A DNA stretch of 27,157 bases, taken from contig CAYVKB010000033.1 of NCBI GenBank assembly GCA_964451985.1, positions 1-27,157 of the forward strand. The letters are read 5' to 3'. Below are positions 14,901 through 22,491 of the stretch, one piece after another. A model generated the notes under the pieces. The model was not told the origin of the DNA, ran no database searches, and worked only from the letters and a program-made list of their open reading frames with translations. Position 1 is the first letter of the stretch; each line of letters begins with the position of its first letter. The stretch comes from GBS-DC sp964451985 (GTDB lineage: Bacteria > Armatimonadota > Fimbriimonadia > Fimbriimonadales > GBS-DC). A program made the translations under genes and the position numbers.

Positions 14901-15951
14901 CAAGATGGCGGGTCGACACGGCAACAAGGGCGTCATCTCGAAGATTCAGCCTGTGGAAGATATGCCGTTCTTGATGGACGGCACGCCGATTGATATCGTG
15001 TTGAATCCGCTCGGTGTGCCCTCGCGCATGAACATCGGGCAGATTCTGGAGTTCCACCTCGGGCTGGTCGCCAAAGAGCTGGGCATACGCTTCAAAACGC
15101 CTGTGTTTCAGAGTTCCACACCTGAGGAGATTAAGCAGGAGATGCGCTATTTAGCCGACCGCCTGCGTCGCAAGGCGTTGCGCATCCTGATCGACCATGA
15201 GTTGCACCTGCATGATGAGGCAGGCAACCCTGTGGGATGGGGCTACCGCGCCACCTTCGACGACGCGATGGAAACCGTGCGCGCCGCGCTACAAAGCGCG
15301 CCTGAATCAGAACGCAAGCGCATCGCCGACCGTCTTGCCGTCGCCGAGAAGAAGACTCCGAATGTGGAAACGCTCGTGGACGCTATCCGCCAACGCGCAA
15401 TTGACCGCGCCGGCTTCGACCCCGAAACGGGCAAGGTGATTCTGCGCGACGGGCGCACCGGTGAACCGTTCGGCAACCCCGTCGCCGTCGGCTACCTATA
15501 TATCCTCAAACTAGAACACCTCGCGGAGGAGAAAATCCACGCCCGCTCCATCGGACCCTACTCGCTGGTCACGCAGCAGCCGCTGGGTGGCAAGGCGCAG
15601 TTCGGCGGGCAGCGACTCGGCGAGATGGAGGTTTGGGCGCTCGAAGCCTACGGCGCAGCTCATACCCTGCAAGAGATGCTCACCATCAAATCCGACGATG
15701 TGAACGGGCGTATCCACACCTTCGAGGCGATAATCAAGGGTGCGCCCGTCATCCAGCCCTCCGTGCCCGAGTCGTTCAAGATTCTGGTCAACGAACTGCG
15801 CGCGCTCGGACTCAAAGTGCAAATCATCGACGAGAACAACAACGCGCACGACCTGCGCAGTCTCGAAGACCTCGACACGATTGACGAACCCAAACCGAAG
15901 CTGCTGCTGGAAGATATGCCAGCGAGCGCGCTGATTGACGGCAACCCATGA
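11905..15951 (+). CDS. rpoB: DNA-directed RNA polymerase beta subunit
   Basis: The 1348-aa product is the RNA polymerase beta subunit. Visible landmarks are the early GGTFIVNGRERVIISQLNRTPGV block, the rifampicin region with FMDQTNPLAEL and KRRLSVLGPGGLNR, the RICPIETPEGQNIGLVNQM motif, the GDKMAGRHGNKGVISKI motif and the C-terminal FGGQRLGEMEVWALEAYGAA clamp contact. In E. coli numbering, rifampicin-contact Q513 is Thr (residue 523 here) and H526 is Asn (residue 536), while D516 and S531 are kept. An insert before the GDKMAGRHG motif carries four cysteines, C944/C947 and C962/C965, arranged like a zinc ribbon. GGAGGG lies 6 nt before the ATG. rpoC begins 11 nt after the stop, so the pair forms an operon. 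Confidence 0.98.
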   Translation: MRIVRHSRKRIREVLEPPNLIEIQYNSYRWFLEEGLKELFQTFSPIYDLTGNYFIEFGDYCLGEPKYSVDECREREITFDAPLRVKVRFGKRDGEVQESEIYLGDLPLMTEGGTFIVNGRERVIISQLNRTPGVHFPSPFLSSSGREMMARAFSKVLQMQIIPAEGPWLDGGTDPQNVIRLKVHQSKQLPITQIIKAFAAYEEARVPAELELARAIGWRVLETVEYEGKTLLEPGDLLTYELLENFPPGARTLRVKCEPPYHPELGLTNDAIAYMFGRPRERREILRELTLNAPKDSELIGKTAVETITNSKGKPIIQEGEVFDEKTAKQVAKLKREVRVRFTEVIGGDMDIPPLLRATLDADPTADSREAVLDFYRRMRPGDPAVEENVKNLFYGLVLDPRRYDLGRVGRYQITRKLRHGIPDSVRRLTVPDLLLALRHLLEMAEDKHDYEDTDHLANKRVRSVGELLQAHLRAAFIKLEKTAREKMTAAEDVSQILPNVVLSVKPVAGALQSFFATNPLSTFMDQTNPLAELANKRRLSVLGPGGLNRQSIPPQVRNITPSQYGRICPIETPEGQNIGLVNQMTLYAYVDDYGFLRTPYRIVRNGKLTDEVVYLPADEDESAYIAPADTPLDANGYLPETVQVRWRDEYPIVPREQVQYMDVDPAQVFSASATMIPFLEHDDAGRALMGSNMQRQGVPLIKPEAPLVHTGIERVAAQYAQSLVRARAAGRVKYVSATEIRIQRDDNGELDVYKLRHLVQSNKGTCFTFLPKVKLGQRVREGDIIADGPSTENGELALGRNILVAFLPAGGYNYEDAVFVSQRLLYEDTYTSIHLESHQTDATETKLGPEEITGDIPNVGEEARRDLDENGIIRIGAEVKPDDILVGKIQPKGQTEGSTEQKLVRIIFGGKAEEMRDVSLRLPHGERGYVVRVTQFARFKYECETCKSLFYRAKLMESKSCPRCHGALKQLEEDELPPSVNHRVRVTVATRRPLTEGDKMAGRHGNKGVISKIQPVEDMPFLMDGTPIDIVLNPLGVPSRMNIGQILEFHLGLVAKELGIRFKTPVFQSSTPEEIKQEMRYLADRLRRKALRILIDHELHLHDEAGNPVGWGYRATFDDAMETVRAALQSAPESERKRIADRLAVAEKKTPNVETLVDAIRQRAIDRAGFDPETGKVILRDGRTGEPFGNPVAVGYLYILKLEHLAEEKIHARSIGPYSLVTQQPLGGKAQFGGQRLGEMEVWALEAYGAAHTLQEMLTIKSDDVNGRIHTFEAIIKGAPVIQPSVPESFKILVNELRALGLKVQIIDENNNAHDLRSLEDLDTIDEPKPKLLLEDMPASALIDGNP

Positions 15952-15962
15952 GGTGAAACTTT

Positions 15963-18900
15963 ATGGCAGACATCTCGCGAATCAAGGCACTCAAAATCGG
16001 ACTCGCGTCGCCCGACGACATACGGGCATGGTCGTTCGGCGAAGTCAAAAAGCCGGAAACGATTAACTACCGCACGTTCAAACCGGAACGCGACGGGCTG
16101 TTCTGTGAGCGTATCTTCGGTCCCACGCGCGACTGGGAATGCTCCTGCGGACGCTATAAGCGGGTGAAGAACAAGGGCATCCGCTGCGAGCGGTGCGGTG
16201 TGGAGGTCACCCGCGCGCGCGTGCGCCGCGAACGCATGGGACACATCGAACTCGCCGCGCCCGTGTGCCACCTGTGGTACCTCAAGGGACAGCCGCCCAG
16301 CCCGCTAGGGCTGCTGCTGGACATCTCGCCTCGCCAGCTCGAAAAAGTCGTCTACTTCACAAACTACATGGTCATCGACATCGATCGTGCCGCCATCGAG
16401 CAGAGCCTCGGCGACCTGCAACGCATGGTTGAAGAGGAGAAGCGTACCTTCGACGAGGAGATTGCACGCGTGTTTATGGAGCTCGACGCGCGGCTGGAGC
16501 GCGAGCTGGAACAGGGGCGCGATACCCTCACCGAACAGCAAATCGCTGAGCGCGTGCGCTTGTACGAAAGCCGTAAAGAGAGCGAACGCCGCGAGCGCGC
16601 CGCGATGCTCCAGGAGATGGAGAAAGCCATCGAACGCCTTGCCAAACTCCAGCAGTACGAACTGTTAGACGAGAGCGCGTGGCAGGGCATCGAGCAACTA
16701 CTGATTACAGGTACGCGCAAACTTCAGCGCGACCTACGCACCCTCGTACGCGTGGGGCAAGGCGCGGAAGCCGTGCGTGAACTGCTCAAACAAATCGACC
16801 TCGAAAAGCTCGACCGTGAGCTACGCGAGGAAATCAGCAAAACACAAGGCACCCGTCGCGCCCGTGCCATCAAGCGGCTCGAAATCGTGGAGGCGTTCAA
16901 AAACAGCAAGACGCGCCCAGAATGGATGATTCTCGAAGCCGTGCCCGTGTTGCCCCCCGAACTGCGCCCGATGGTACAACTCGACGGCGGACGATTCGCC
17001 ACCAGCGACCTGAACGACCTCTATCGGCGCATCGTGAACCGCAACAACCGCCTGCGCAAGATTATGGAAATCCGTGCGCCCAAGAGCATTCTCAACTCCG
17101 AGAAGCGACTGCTTCAGGAAGCGGTGGATGCGCTGATTGACAACTCCAAACGCGCCAAACCTGTTACAGGCACGGGCGGACGTCCCCTCAAATCGCTCTC
17201 TGATATGCTCAAGGGCAAGGAGGGGCGGTTCCGCAAGAACCTGCTCGGTAAGCGCGTGGACTACTCGGGGCGCTCCGTAATCGTGGTGGGACCGAACCTG
17301 CAGCTCCACCAGTGCGGGCTACCTAAAGAGATGGCACTCGAACTGTTCAAGCCGTTCGTGATGCAACGCCTGATTCGCGACCAGCTGGCGAATAATGTGA
17401 AGAACGCCAAGAACGCCATCGATCGCCAGCTACCGGAGGTGTGGAAAGCGCTGGAGTCGGTGATTAAGGAACACCCCGTGCTGCTAAACCGTGCGCCGAC
17501 GCTGCACCGCTTGGGCATTCAAGCGTTCGAGCCGATTCTGGTGGAGGGCAAGGCGATACAGCTCCACCCGCTGGTGTGCCACGCCTACAACGCCGACTTC
17601 GACGGCGACCAAATGGCGGTGCATGTGCCACTGTCGTACCCCGCGCAGGCGGAGGCACGCACGCTGATGCTCTCCACGCACAACCTGTTCAAGCCCGCCG
17701 ATGGCTCGCCTGTCGTGTCGCCCCTGCAGGACATCGTGCTGGGGGCGTACTACCTCACAATGGACGACCCGCAGCATCAGGAAGAGGTGCGCTTCTATTT
17801 TGCCAACCCCGACGAAGCTCGTCAGGCGTTCGAACGCGGCGAGGCACGTCTGCACGAACCCGTAAAAATCCGCTTACAAAGCCCCGACAGCGAGGAAGCC
17901 GAAATTGTGCAGACCACCATCGGGCGCGTCATCTTCCAGGAGATTATGCCCGAAGGGCTGCGCTACCACCCCGACTGGCTGAACAAGGTCTACAATAAGA
18001 AGATGCTCTCCGCCGTGATTCGCGAGGTGTACCAGACCTGCGGGCACGCGCGCACCGTGCGCTTCCTGGACGACCTCAAAGCGCTTGGCTTCGAGTGGGG
18101 TTTGCGCGGTGGTATCACCTTCGCGCTCACCGACATGGCGGTACCGCAGCAGCGTGACGCTATCCTGCAGAGAGCCGCTGAGACCGCTCGCCAAATTGAT
18201 GACCTGTACGACCGTGGCGAACTGACTCAGGACGAGAAACGCCAGCGCAAAATCGAACTCTGGCAGCGTGTGTACGACGAAGTGTCCAAAGTGATGCTCA
18301 AGGAGCTGCGGGACGACAACCCGCTGTTCATCATCACCGATTCGGGCGCACGCGGCTCCACTAAACAGCTGGCCCAGCTGGTCGGCATGCGCGGTTTGAT
18401 GATGGGCGGGTTCGACTTCCGCTCCGGCGGCGAGCGCCTCGTGGAGGAGCTGCCCGTGCAGCACAACTTCCAAGAGGGCTTGACCACGCTAGAGTACTTC
18501 GTGTCGGGCTACGGCGCACGGCGTGGACTGGCAAGCACTGCGCTACTCACTGCGAACGCGGGCTACCTCACGCGCCGTATGTGCGATGTCGCGCAGGATG
18601 TCGTGGTGCGCATCCACGACTGCAACACGCCCGAGGGCATCGTGGTCAGCCGCATCGAGCGCGAAGGTGACTTGATTGAGTCTCTCTTCCAGCGCATTCG
18701 CGGGCGCACTGCGCGGCGCGACCTATACCACCCCATCACAGGCGAGCCGCTCGTGCGCGAGAACGAAATCATCTCTGAAGCCGTCGCAACCGAGATCGAC
18801 GCGCTCGCCCAAGCAACGGAACAGTTCACCCAAACCGTGCGTGCGCTCGCCGCGAAAGACGAGGGCGAACTGTTCACCCCCGACGACGACCAGCCTCTCA

Positions 18901-20627
18901 AAGACCCCATCACGGGCGAGCCGCTGCTGGAGCCGTATGATATGATTGAGCCTGCGGTCCTCGACCGCCTACACGCACGCCGCGACGAGATTCACGCGCT
19001 GTGGGAGAAGGCGGGCTTCGAGTGGGTCGAGCATGAGCGCGTGGGCGCGCCCATCCGCTCGCCGCTCACTTGCAACGCGCGGCTCGGCGTGTGCGCCAAG
19101 TGCTACGGGTTGGACATGGGCACACTGCGCCCGGTAGAACTTGGTACAGCCGTTGGCATCATCGCTGCCGAGTCCATCGGCGAACCCGGCACGCAGCTCA
19201 CCATGCGCGTGTTCCACACGGGCGGCGTGGCGGGCGCAGGACAGCAAATCGCGGGCTTCAAAATCGGCGGCGGCGCACGCACCCTCGCCGCGACTGAACT
19301 CGAAGAGCGCGGTGCCACTCAGGAAGCCATCGACCTCGGACGCGACCAGAAGAACGTGCTGCTTAAGGTCGCCTCGAACCTGTTGGGCAAGCCTTTACCG
19401 CTGTTCTCCACCGACGACACAGGCGCGTCCGAAGGCGAGGAAAAGGTCGAGAAGCGCGCTCGTGACTCGCTGCGCAAACTCGCTAAACTTCAGGAGCCGC
19501 CTAACACGGGCATCAACCGCGTGGAGGAGCTGTTCGAGGCGCGCAAGCCCAAAGGCGAAGCCATCACTGTCGACTACGAAGGCGAAGTGGTCGATATCGT
19601 GCGATCGCTCGGACGCTGGGTGATGATTAAAGCCACCCTGCCCGTCGGCGAGCTGCTCGTGGGCAAGATGAGCCTTGAGAACGTGGAAGACCCGAGCACG
19701 GGTATCATCATTCTGAACGAGCTGGAGGAAATCCGCTCGGTGCATGTGAACCGCCTGCTGGATGCGGGTGTGGAGCGCGTGCCGGTGCTGGACGCCGTGC
19801 TGGTGCCCCCGCTAGGCTCGCTGGAGGTGGTTAAGGGCGATAAGGTGCTGCCGGGCGACCGCCTCACACCTGGACCTCTGAACCCGCACGAGCTGTTGCG
19901 CCTGCGTGGCGTGCGCGGTGTGCAGGAATACCTGATTCAGGAGATTCAGGCGGTCTACAAGGCACAGGGCGTGGACATCGACGACAAGCACCTGGAGGTC
20001 ATTATCCGCCAGATGCTGCGCAAACGGCGCGTGATTGACCCAGGCGACGCTTACTTCCTGCCTGGTCAGACTGTTGACCGCTTCGTGTTCGAGGAGACGA
20101 ACCGCAAGATTATCGCGGAAGGCGGACGCCCCGCGACCGCCGAGTGGGTGCTGTTGGGTGTCTCGGAAGCCGCGCAGCAGACCGAATCGTTCCTCTCCGC
20201 CGCCTCGTTCCAGCGCACGGTCAAAGCGCTCACCGAAGCCGCTGTGCGCGGCAAGGTGGACGAGCTGGTCGGCTTGAAAGAGAACGTGATTATCGGGCGA
20301 CTGATTCCAGCAGGCACGGGCTATGTGAAGCCGCGCTTCGAACCGAAGTTCGAGTGGGGCGCACGCGCCGCCGAAGCCGCCGTCGAAACCCGCGAGCCGA
20401 CCTTAGAGAGCCTCTTCGCCGAGGAACTCACCCAAACGAACGGCGATTCGACGGACGGCGAGTCGGAAATCGCGCTGGCGGAGGCGACGGTCGCGCCTGC
20501 AAGCGAGGCGCAACTCAGCCTCACCGACGCCGCCCCTGAAACCAGCGAAGCGTCCGTCACTTTGCCAGAGTCGTCCGAAGACGCGCCGAAACCCAAGCGC
20601 GGGCGGAAGAAGGCGGGCACAGACTAA
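15963..20627 (+). CDS. rpoC: DNA-directed RNA polymerase beta' subunit
   Basis: The 1554-aa product is the catalytic beta' subunit. The N-terminal zinc site is C60, C62, C75 and C78; the active-site Mg2+ motif is NADFDGDQMAVH (N543-H554, aspartates 545, 547 and 549); the second zinc site includes CNARLGVCAKC, and the trigger-loop region has RGLMMGGFDFRSGG. A long helical insert follows YFTNYMVIDID. A PITGEPL segment occurs twice (about residues 923 and 981) where many bacteria have one copy. The last 90 or so residues (from about 1465) are a low-complexity, acidic and Ala/Ser/Thr-rich tail ending in a basic patch (PKPKRGRKK). An AGGTGA sequence overlaps the rpoB stop region and serves as ribosome binding site. 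Confidence 0.98.
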   Translation: MADISRIKALKIGLASPDDIRAWSFGEVKKPETINYRTFKPERDGLFCERIFGPTRDWECSCGRYKRVKNKGIRCERCGVEVTRARVRRERMGHIELAAPVCHLWYLKGQPPSPLGLLLDISPRQLEKVVYFTNYMVIDIDRAAIEQSLGDLQRMVEEEKRTFDEEIARVFMELDARLERELEQGRDTLTEQQIAERVRLYESRKESERRERAAMLQEMEKAIERLAKLQQYELLDESAWQGIEQLLITGTRKLQRDLRTLVRVGQGAEAVRELLKQIDLEKLDRELREEISKTQGTRRARAIKRLEIVEAFKNSKTRPEWMILEAVPVLPPELRPMVQLDGGRFATSDLNDLYRRIVNRNNRLRKIMEIRAPKSILNSEKRLLQEAVDALIDNSKRAKPVTGTGGRPLKSLSDMLKGKEGRFRKNLLGKRVDYSGRSVIVVGPNLQLHQCGLPKEMALELFKPFVMQRLIRDQLANNVKNAKNAIDRQLPEVWKALESVIKEHPVLLNRAPTLHRLGIQAFEPILVEGKAIQLHPLVCHAYNADFDGDQMAVHVPLSYPAQAEARTLMLSTHNLFKPADGSPVVSPLQDIVLGAYYLTMDDPQHQEEVRFYFANPDEARQAFERGEARLHEPVKIRLQSPDSEEAEIVQTTIGRVIFQEIMPEGLRYHPDWLNKVYNKKMLSAVIREVYQTCGHARTVRFLDDLKALGFEWGLRGGITFALTDMAVPQQRDAILQRAAETARQIDDLYDRGELTQDEKRQRKIELWQRVYDEVSKVMLKELRDDNPLFIITDSGARGSTKQLAQLVGMRGLMMGGFDFRSGGERLVEELPVQHNFQEGLTTLEYFVSGYGARRGLASTALLTANAGYLTRRMCDVAQDVVVRIHDCNTPEGIVVSRIEREGDLIESLFQRIRGRTARRDLYHPITGEPLVRENEIISEAVATEIDALAQATEQFTQTVRALAAKDEGELFTPDDDQPLKDPITGEPLLEPYDMIEPAVLDRLHARRDEIHALWEKAGFEWVEHERVGAPIRSPLTCNARLGVCAKCYGLDMGTLRPVELGTAVGIIAAESIGEPGTQLTMRVFHTGGVAGAGQQIAGFKIGGGARTLAATELEERGATQEAIDLGRDQKNVLLKVASNLLGKPLPLFSTDDTGASEGEEKVEKRARDSLRKLAKLQEPPNTGINRVEELFEARKPKGEAITVDYEGEVVDIVRSLGRWVMIKATLPVGELLVGKMSLENVEDPSTGIIILNELEEIRSVHVNRLLDAGVERVPVLDAVLVPPLGSLEVVKGDKVLPGDRLTPGPLNPHELLRLRGVRGVQEYLIQEIQAVYKAQGVDIDDKHLEVIIRQMLRKRRVIDPGDAYFLPGQTVDRFVFEETNRKIIAEGGRPATAEWVLLGVSEAAQQTESFLSAASFQRTVKALTEAAVRGKVDELVGLKENVIIGRLIPAGTGYVKPRFEPKFEWGARAAEAAVETREPTLESLFAEELTQTNGDSTDGESEIALAEATVAPASEAQLSLTDAAPETSEASVTLPESSEDAPKPKRGRKKAGTD

Positions 20628-20734
20628 TACCAACTGGGGGTTCAAGTGAAACAAACTGCAGCCCTAACCCCCTCTCCCGCGCCGCGGGAGAGGGGGTTAG
20701 GGCGGAATTGGAACACCTGAAACCCCACTTGGTA
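20628..20734. repeat. Nested 107-bp palindrome after rpoC, possible terminator
   Basis: The core is a perfect inverted repeat: a 21-nt arm at 20661-20681 (starting GCCCTAACCCCC) and its exact complement at 20683-20703, with one base between. Outer arms at 20628-20644 and 20718-20734 also pair, 15 of 17 positions. It sits between the convergent ends of rpoC and the exported-protein gene. There is no T-run for rpoC; on the minus strand the hairpin is followed by a weakly T-rich TTTGTTT. It may terminate transcription or be a mobile palindromic element. CCCTAACCCCCTCTCCC-type palindromes are known as dispersed repeats in various bacteria. Confidence 0.8.
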
Positions 20735-20751
20735 TACCTATCCCTATTCTC

Positions 20752-21753
20752 TTACGGACGAGGCTCAGGTTGCTGTCCGTCAGGTAAAGTTATACTCCCA
20801 ACTCGGTGATCCAGATGGGTCGCGCTCGGGTCTTGCGTCCGACGATGTAATTGCTGCAGAACCTCCCGATCCGTTCGGGGCGCGCACTCGGTGAACTGAA
20901 AGGTTATCGTATGTTGCCCTATCTGCGCTCGCGCGCCTGCCGCAATCACCAATGGCGATTGCTTATCGCGCAACACCCCGTAGGTCTCAACCGTATACAA
21001 AACTTCGCCGTTCGCGTTGATGGCTTCGGCTCGGCGAATCAGCCAGTTGTCCTGCGGATGGAGATAAAGTTTCCATCCATGCGGCAGCTTTGAATCTTGA
21101 ATACTGACCAACACAGTTCCATCACTCTGGGGCTGGATCTGCGTCATCGAGTCAGCGAGCGTTTTGGGAATGCGTCCCGTCGCCACTTGCAACGCCTCCG
21201 CCCAGAAAATCGACTGCGCGCGCCAGGAAGTGACTGTTCTGGAGCGGTTTGCAGCCACAACTTCGTGATTGGGGGCTATCTGCGAACTCTCCCAATCCTC
21301 TATCAGAAACACGCCTTGCGCTGTGTTGAGGACGCCGATGGACGTCCAGCGATGCACAATCAGATACCCCTCAGAAGTGTAGTCTATCGCATTACGTGGT
21401 TCTGGAGCAACGTACTGAACAGGACGCTCGTAAANNNNNNNNNNNNNNNNNNNNNNNNNNNNNNNNNNNNNNNNNNNNNNNNNNNNNNNNNNNNNNNNNN
21501 NNNNNNNNNNNNNNNNNNNNNNNNNNNNNNNNNNGCGGACGGGAGTTCCTGCAGGTAGTCCCGCTGAACCCAGAAGTATTGTTTCATAGATGGTTCCTTG
21601 CACCGTCACATCCAGCTGAGTACTATGCTGGACAATCGTCTCACGGACGATGGGTTTCCCATCTGATTGTAGGGCAGGACTATTTCCGTAAGCCACAACT
21701 CCCACAATCAGGTTTGCCATAAACATTTTCCACACCGATTGGTTTCGCATCAT
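20752..21753 (-). CDS. Putative exported protein of unknown function, interrupted by an assembly gap
   Basis: I do not recognise a family. The start (MMRNQSVWKMFMANLIVGVV) looks like a modest signal peptide, followed by a mature start near SPALQSDGKP. After the gap the product is a soluble, beta-rich sequence (YLIVHRWTSIGVLNTAQGV, KLYLHPQDNWLIRRAEAINA, VLYTVETYG), somewhat like envelope proteins that carry lipid or polymer, but this is only an impression of texture. Coding sequence is clear on both sides of the N run, but the number of missing residues is unknown and the shared frame is not evidence of continuity. An AAGGAGG sequence 6 nt before the ATG supports the start. It converges with rpoC and is divergent from the LuxR-type gene. 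Confidence 0.7.
   Translation of the reverse strand: MMRNQSVWKMFMANLIVGVVAYGNSPALQSDGKPIVRETIVQHSTQLDVTVQGTIYETILLGSAGLPAGTPVRXXXXXXXXXXXXXXXXXXXXXXXXXXXXXXXXXXYERPVQYVAPEPRNAIDYTSEGYLIVHRWTSIGVLNTAQGVFLIEDWESSQIAPNHEVVAANRSRTVTSWRAQSIFWAEALQVATGRIPKTLADSMTQIQPQSDGTVLVSIQDSKLPHGWKLYLHPQDNWLIRRAEAINANGEVLYTVETYGVLRDKQSPLVIAAGARAQIGQHTITFQFTECAPRTDREVLQQLHRRTQDPSATHLDHRVGSITLPDGQQPEPRP
21435..21534. other. Assembly gap of 100 N
   Basis: Exactly 100 N, a placeholder of unknown true length, located inside the exported-protein gene. Unlike the first gap, the flanking sequence is not obviously repetitive, so the cause may be a repeat or insertion now hidden in the gap. Confidence 0.97.
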
Positions 21754-21823
21754 GAGTCGCCTCCTTGGGAAGGATCAGCAGTCCCGGTAATGTCATCCGC
21801 CCCGATGGGAAGGTTCCGATGGG

Positions 21824-21864
21824 TCACTTGTAAAGTGAGCGCATTCGTAAATCGTATCGCTCAC
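21824..21864. other. Two mutually exclusive hairpins in the divergent intergenic region
   Basis: TCACTT (21824-21829) can pair with AAGTGA (21833-21838), loop 3 nt. GTGAGCG (21835-21841) can instead pair with CGCTCAC (21858-21864). The two stems share GTGA, so only one can form at a time. They lie just upstream of a promoter-like sequence. Operator or leader function is possible; chance cannot be excluded. Confidence 0.35.
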
Positions 21865-21874
21865 CACACGACAA

Positions 21875-21903
21875 TTGTCACATAGAGGAGACAGAGGTAC
21901 AAT
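21875..21903 (+). promoter_or_regulatory. Promoter-like sequence (TTGTCA-17-TACAAT) without an assigned gene
   Basis: TTGTCA (21875-21880) and TACAAT (21898-21903) are 17 bp apart, with GAGG before the -10. It is one of only two full -35/-10 pairs found in the window. It could drive the LuxR-type gene through a leader of about 220 nt, a 30-codon frame at 21920, or a small RNA. Confidence 0.6.
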
Positions 21904-21919
21904 CTCCTCACGAGGTGGA

Positions 21920-22012
21920 ATGCGTTGCTGCGCAACCGCAACAGTCAAAGCCACTCCAACATCCAGCGAAACACGCGGTGAATCTTACTATCTTTTGCAT
22001 CGTTCAACCTAA
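21920..22012 (+). CDS. Possible 30-aa small protein
   Basis: An ATG 16 nt after the TACAAT box opens a 30-codon frame (begins MRCCATATVKATP) ending in TAA at 22010-22012. A GAGGTGG sequence directly before the ATG is too close to be an ideal ribosome binding site. There is no known family, and composition gives no strong coding signal. It could be a leader peptide or chance. Confidence 0.2.
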   Translation: MRCCATATVKATPTSSETRGESYYLLHRST

Positions 22013-22129
22013 AGAGTTTATACCTTACCGCAAGACGCCTTGTCAAGCCCGAAAAGTGATTTTTCACATACAACTTTTGGCTCAGTAGGGGAAAATTTGT
22101 TAGGGGCGAATTCTTGTTCAGGTGAGATT

Positions 22130-22459
22130 ATGAAGCGCCACAAGGTGGCTGTTGGTACGCGCGACGCTGTACTCAAGGCGTACTTAGAGCAGCGACTCAA
22201 GCCATGCGTCGGTGTGGAACTCGTGGATTGCCCTGTTGCCTCTGCGGCGACGATTATCGAGCAAGGGCTGCTCACGGAGAACGAGCGACATTTACTTCAA
22301 AGATTGGCGGACTATGGGAGCATGCAGTGTGCCGCGCGAGCAATCCCGCGCTCTTATACTACCCTGAAACGCGAACTCGCGACGATACGCGAAAAGTTAG
22401 GCGTTCACACAACGCTTCAGGCGGTCGTTTGGGCACTCAGAAACGGGGTGATTCGGTAG
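22130..22459 (+). CDS. Small LuxR/GerE-type helix-turn-helix protein
   Basis: The 109-aa product ends in a segment typical of LuxR-family DNA-binding domains: LTENERHLLQRLADYGSM, a recognition-helix region with SYTTLKRELATIREKLGV and the closing TTLQAVVWALRNGVI. The first 50 or so residues (KRHKVAVGTRDAVLKAYLEQ) are too short for a receiver or ligand-binding domain, although they faintly resemble the start of a response-regulator receiver. I chose the ATG at 22130 because AGGTGAG precedes it; a TTG at 22040 in the same frame is less likely. The gene lies between a divergent exported-protein gene and asnS, and may regulate one of them. Target unknown. Confidence 0.65.
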   Translation: MKRHKVAVGTRDAVLKAYLEQRLKPCVGVELVDCPVASAATIIEQGLLTENERHLLQRLADYGSMQCAARAIPRSYTTLKRELATIREKLGVHTTLQAVVWALRNGVIR

Positions 22460-22475
22460 CGAGAATGTCCGTTCA

Positions 22476-22483
22476 GGTACAAT
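22476..22483 (+). promoter_or_regulatory. asnS -10 box (GGTACAAT)
   Basis: GGTACAAT ends 8 nt before the asnS ATG at 22492, predicting a leader of about 2 nt. The preceding TTCA is shared with the pepF promoter. The box lies in the 32-nt gap after the LuxR-type gene. No -35 match. Confidence 0.65.
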
Positions 22484-22491
22484 TGCTTCGT

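Noticed and set aside
20635..20650. GGGTTCAAG considered as a tRNA T-loop
   Set aside because: No acceptor, D or anticodon stems surround it; it is part of the outer arm of the palindrome.
22204..22491. Extension of asnS upstream to 22204
   Set aside because: The extra 96 residues overlap the LuxR-type gene and lack AsnRS similarity; the family N-terminus begins at 22492 behind a -10 box.
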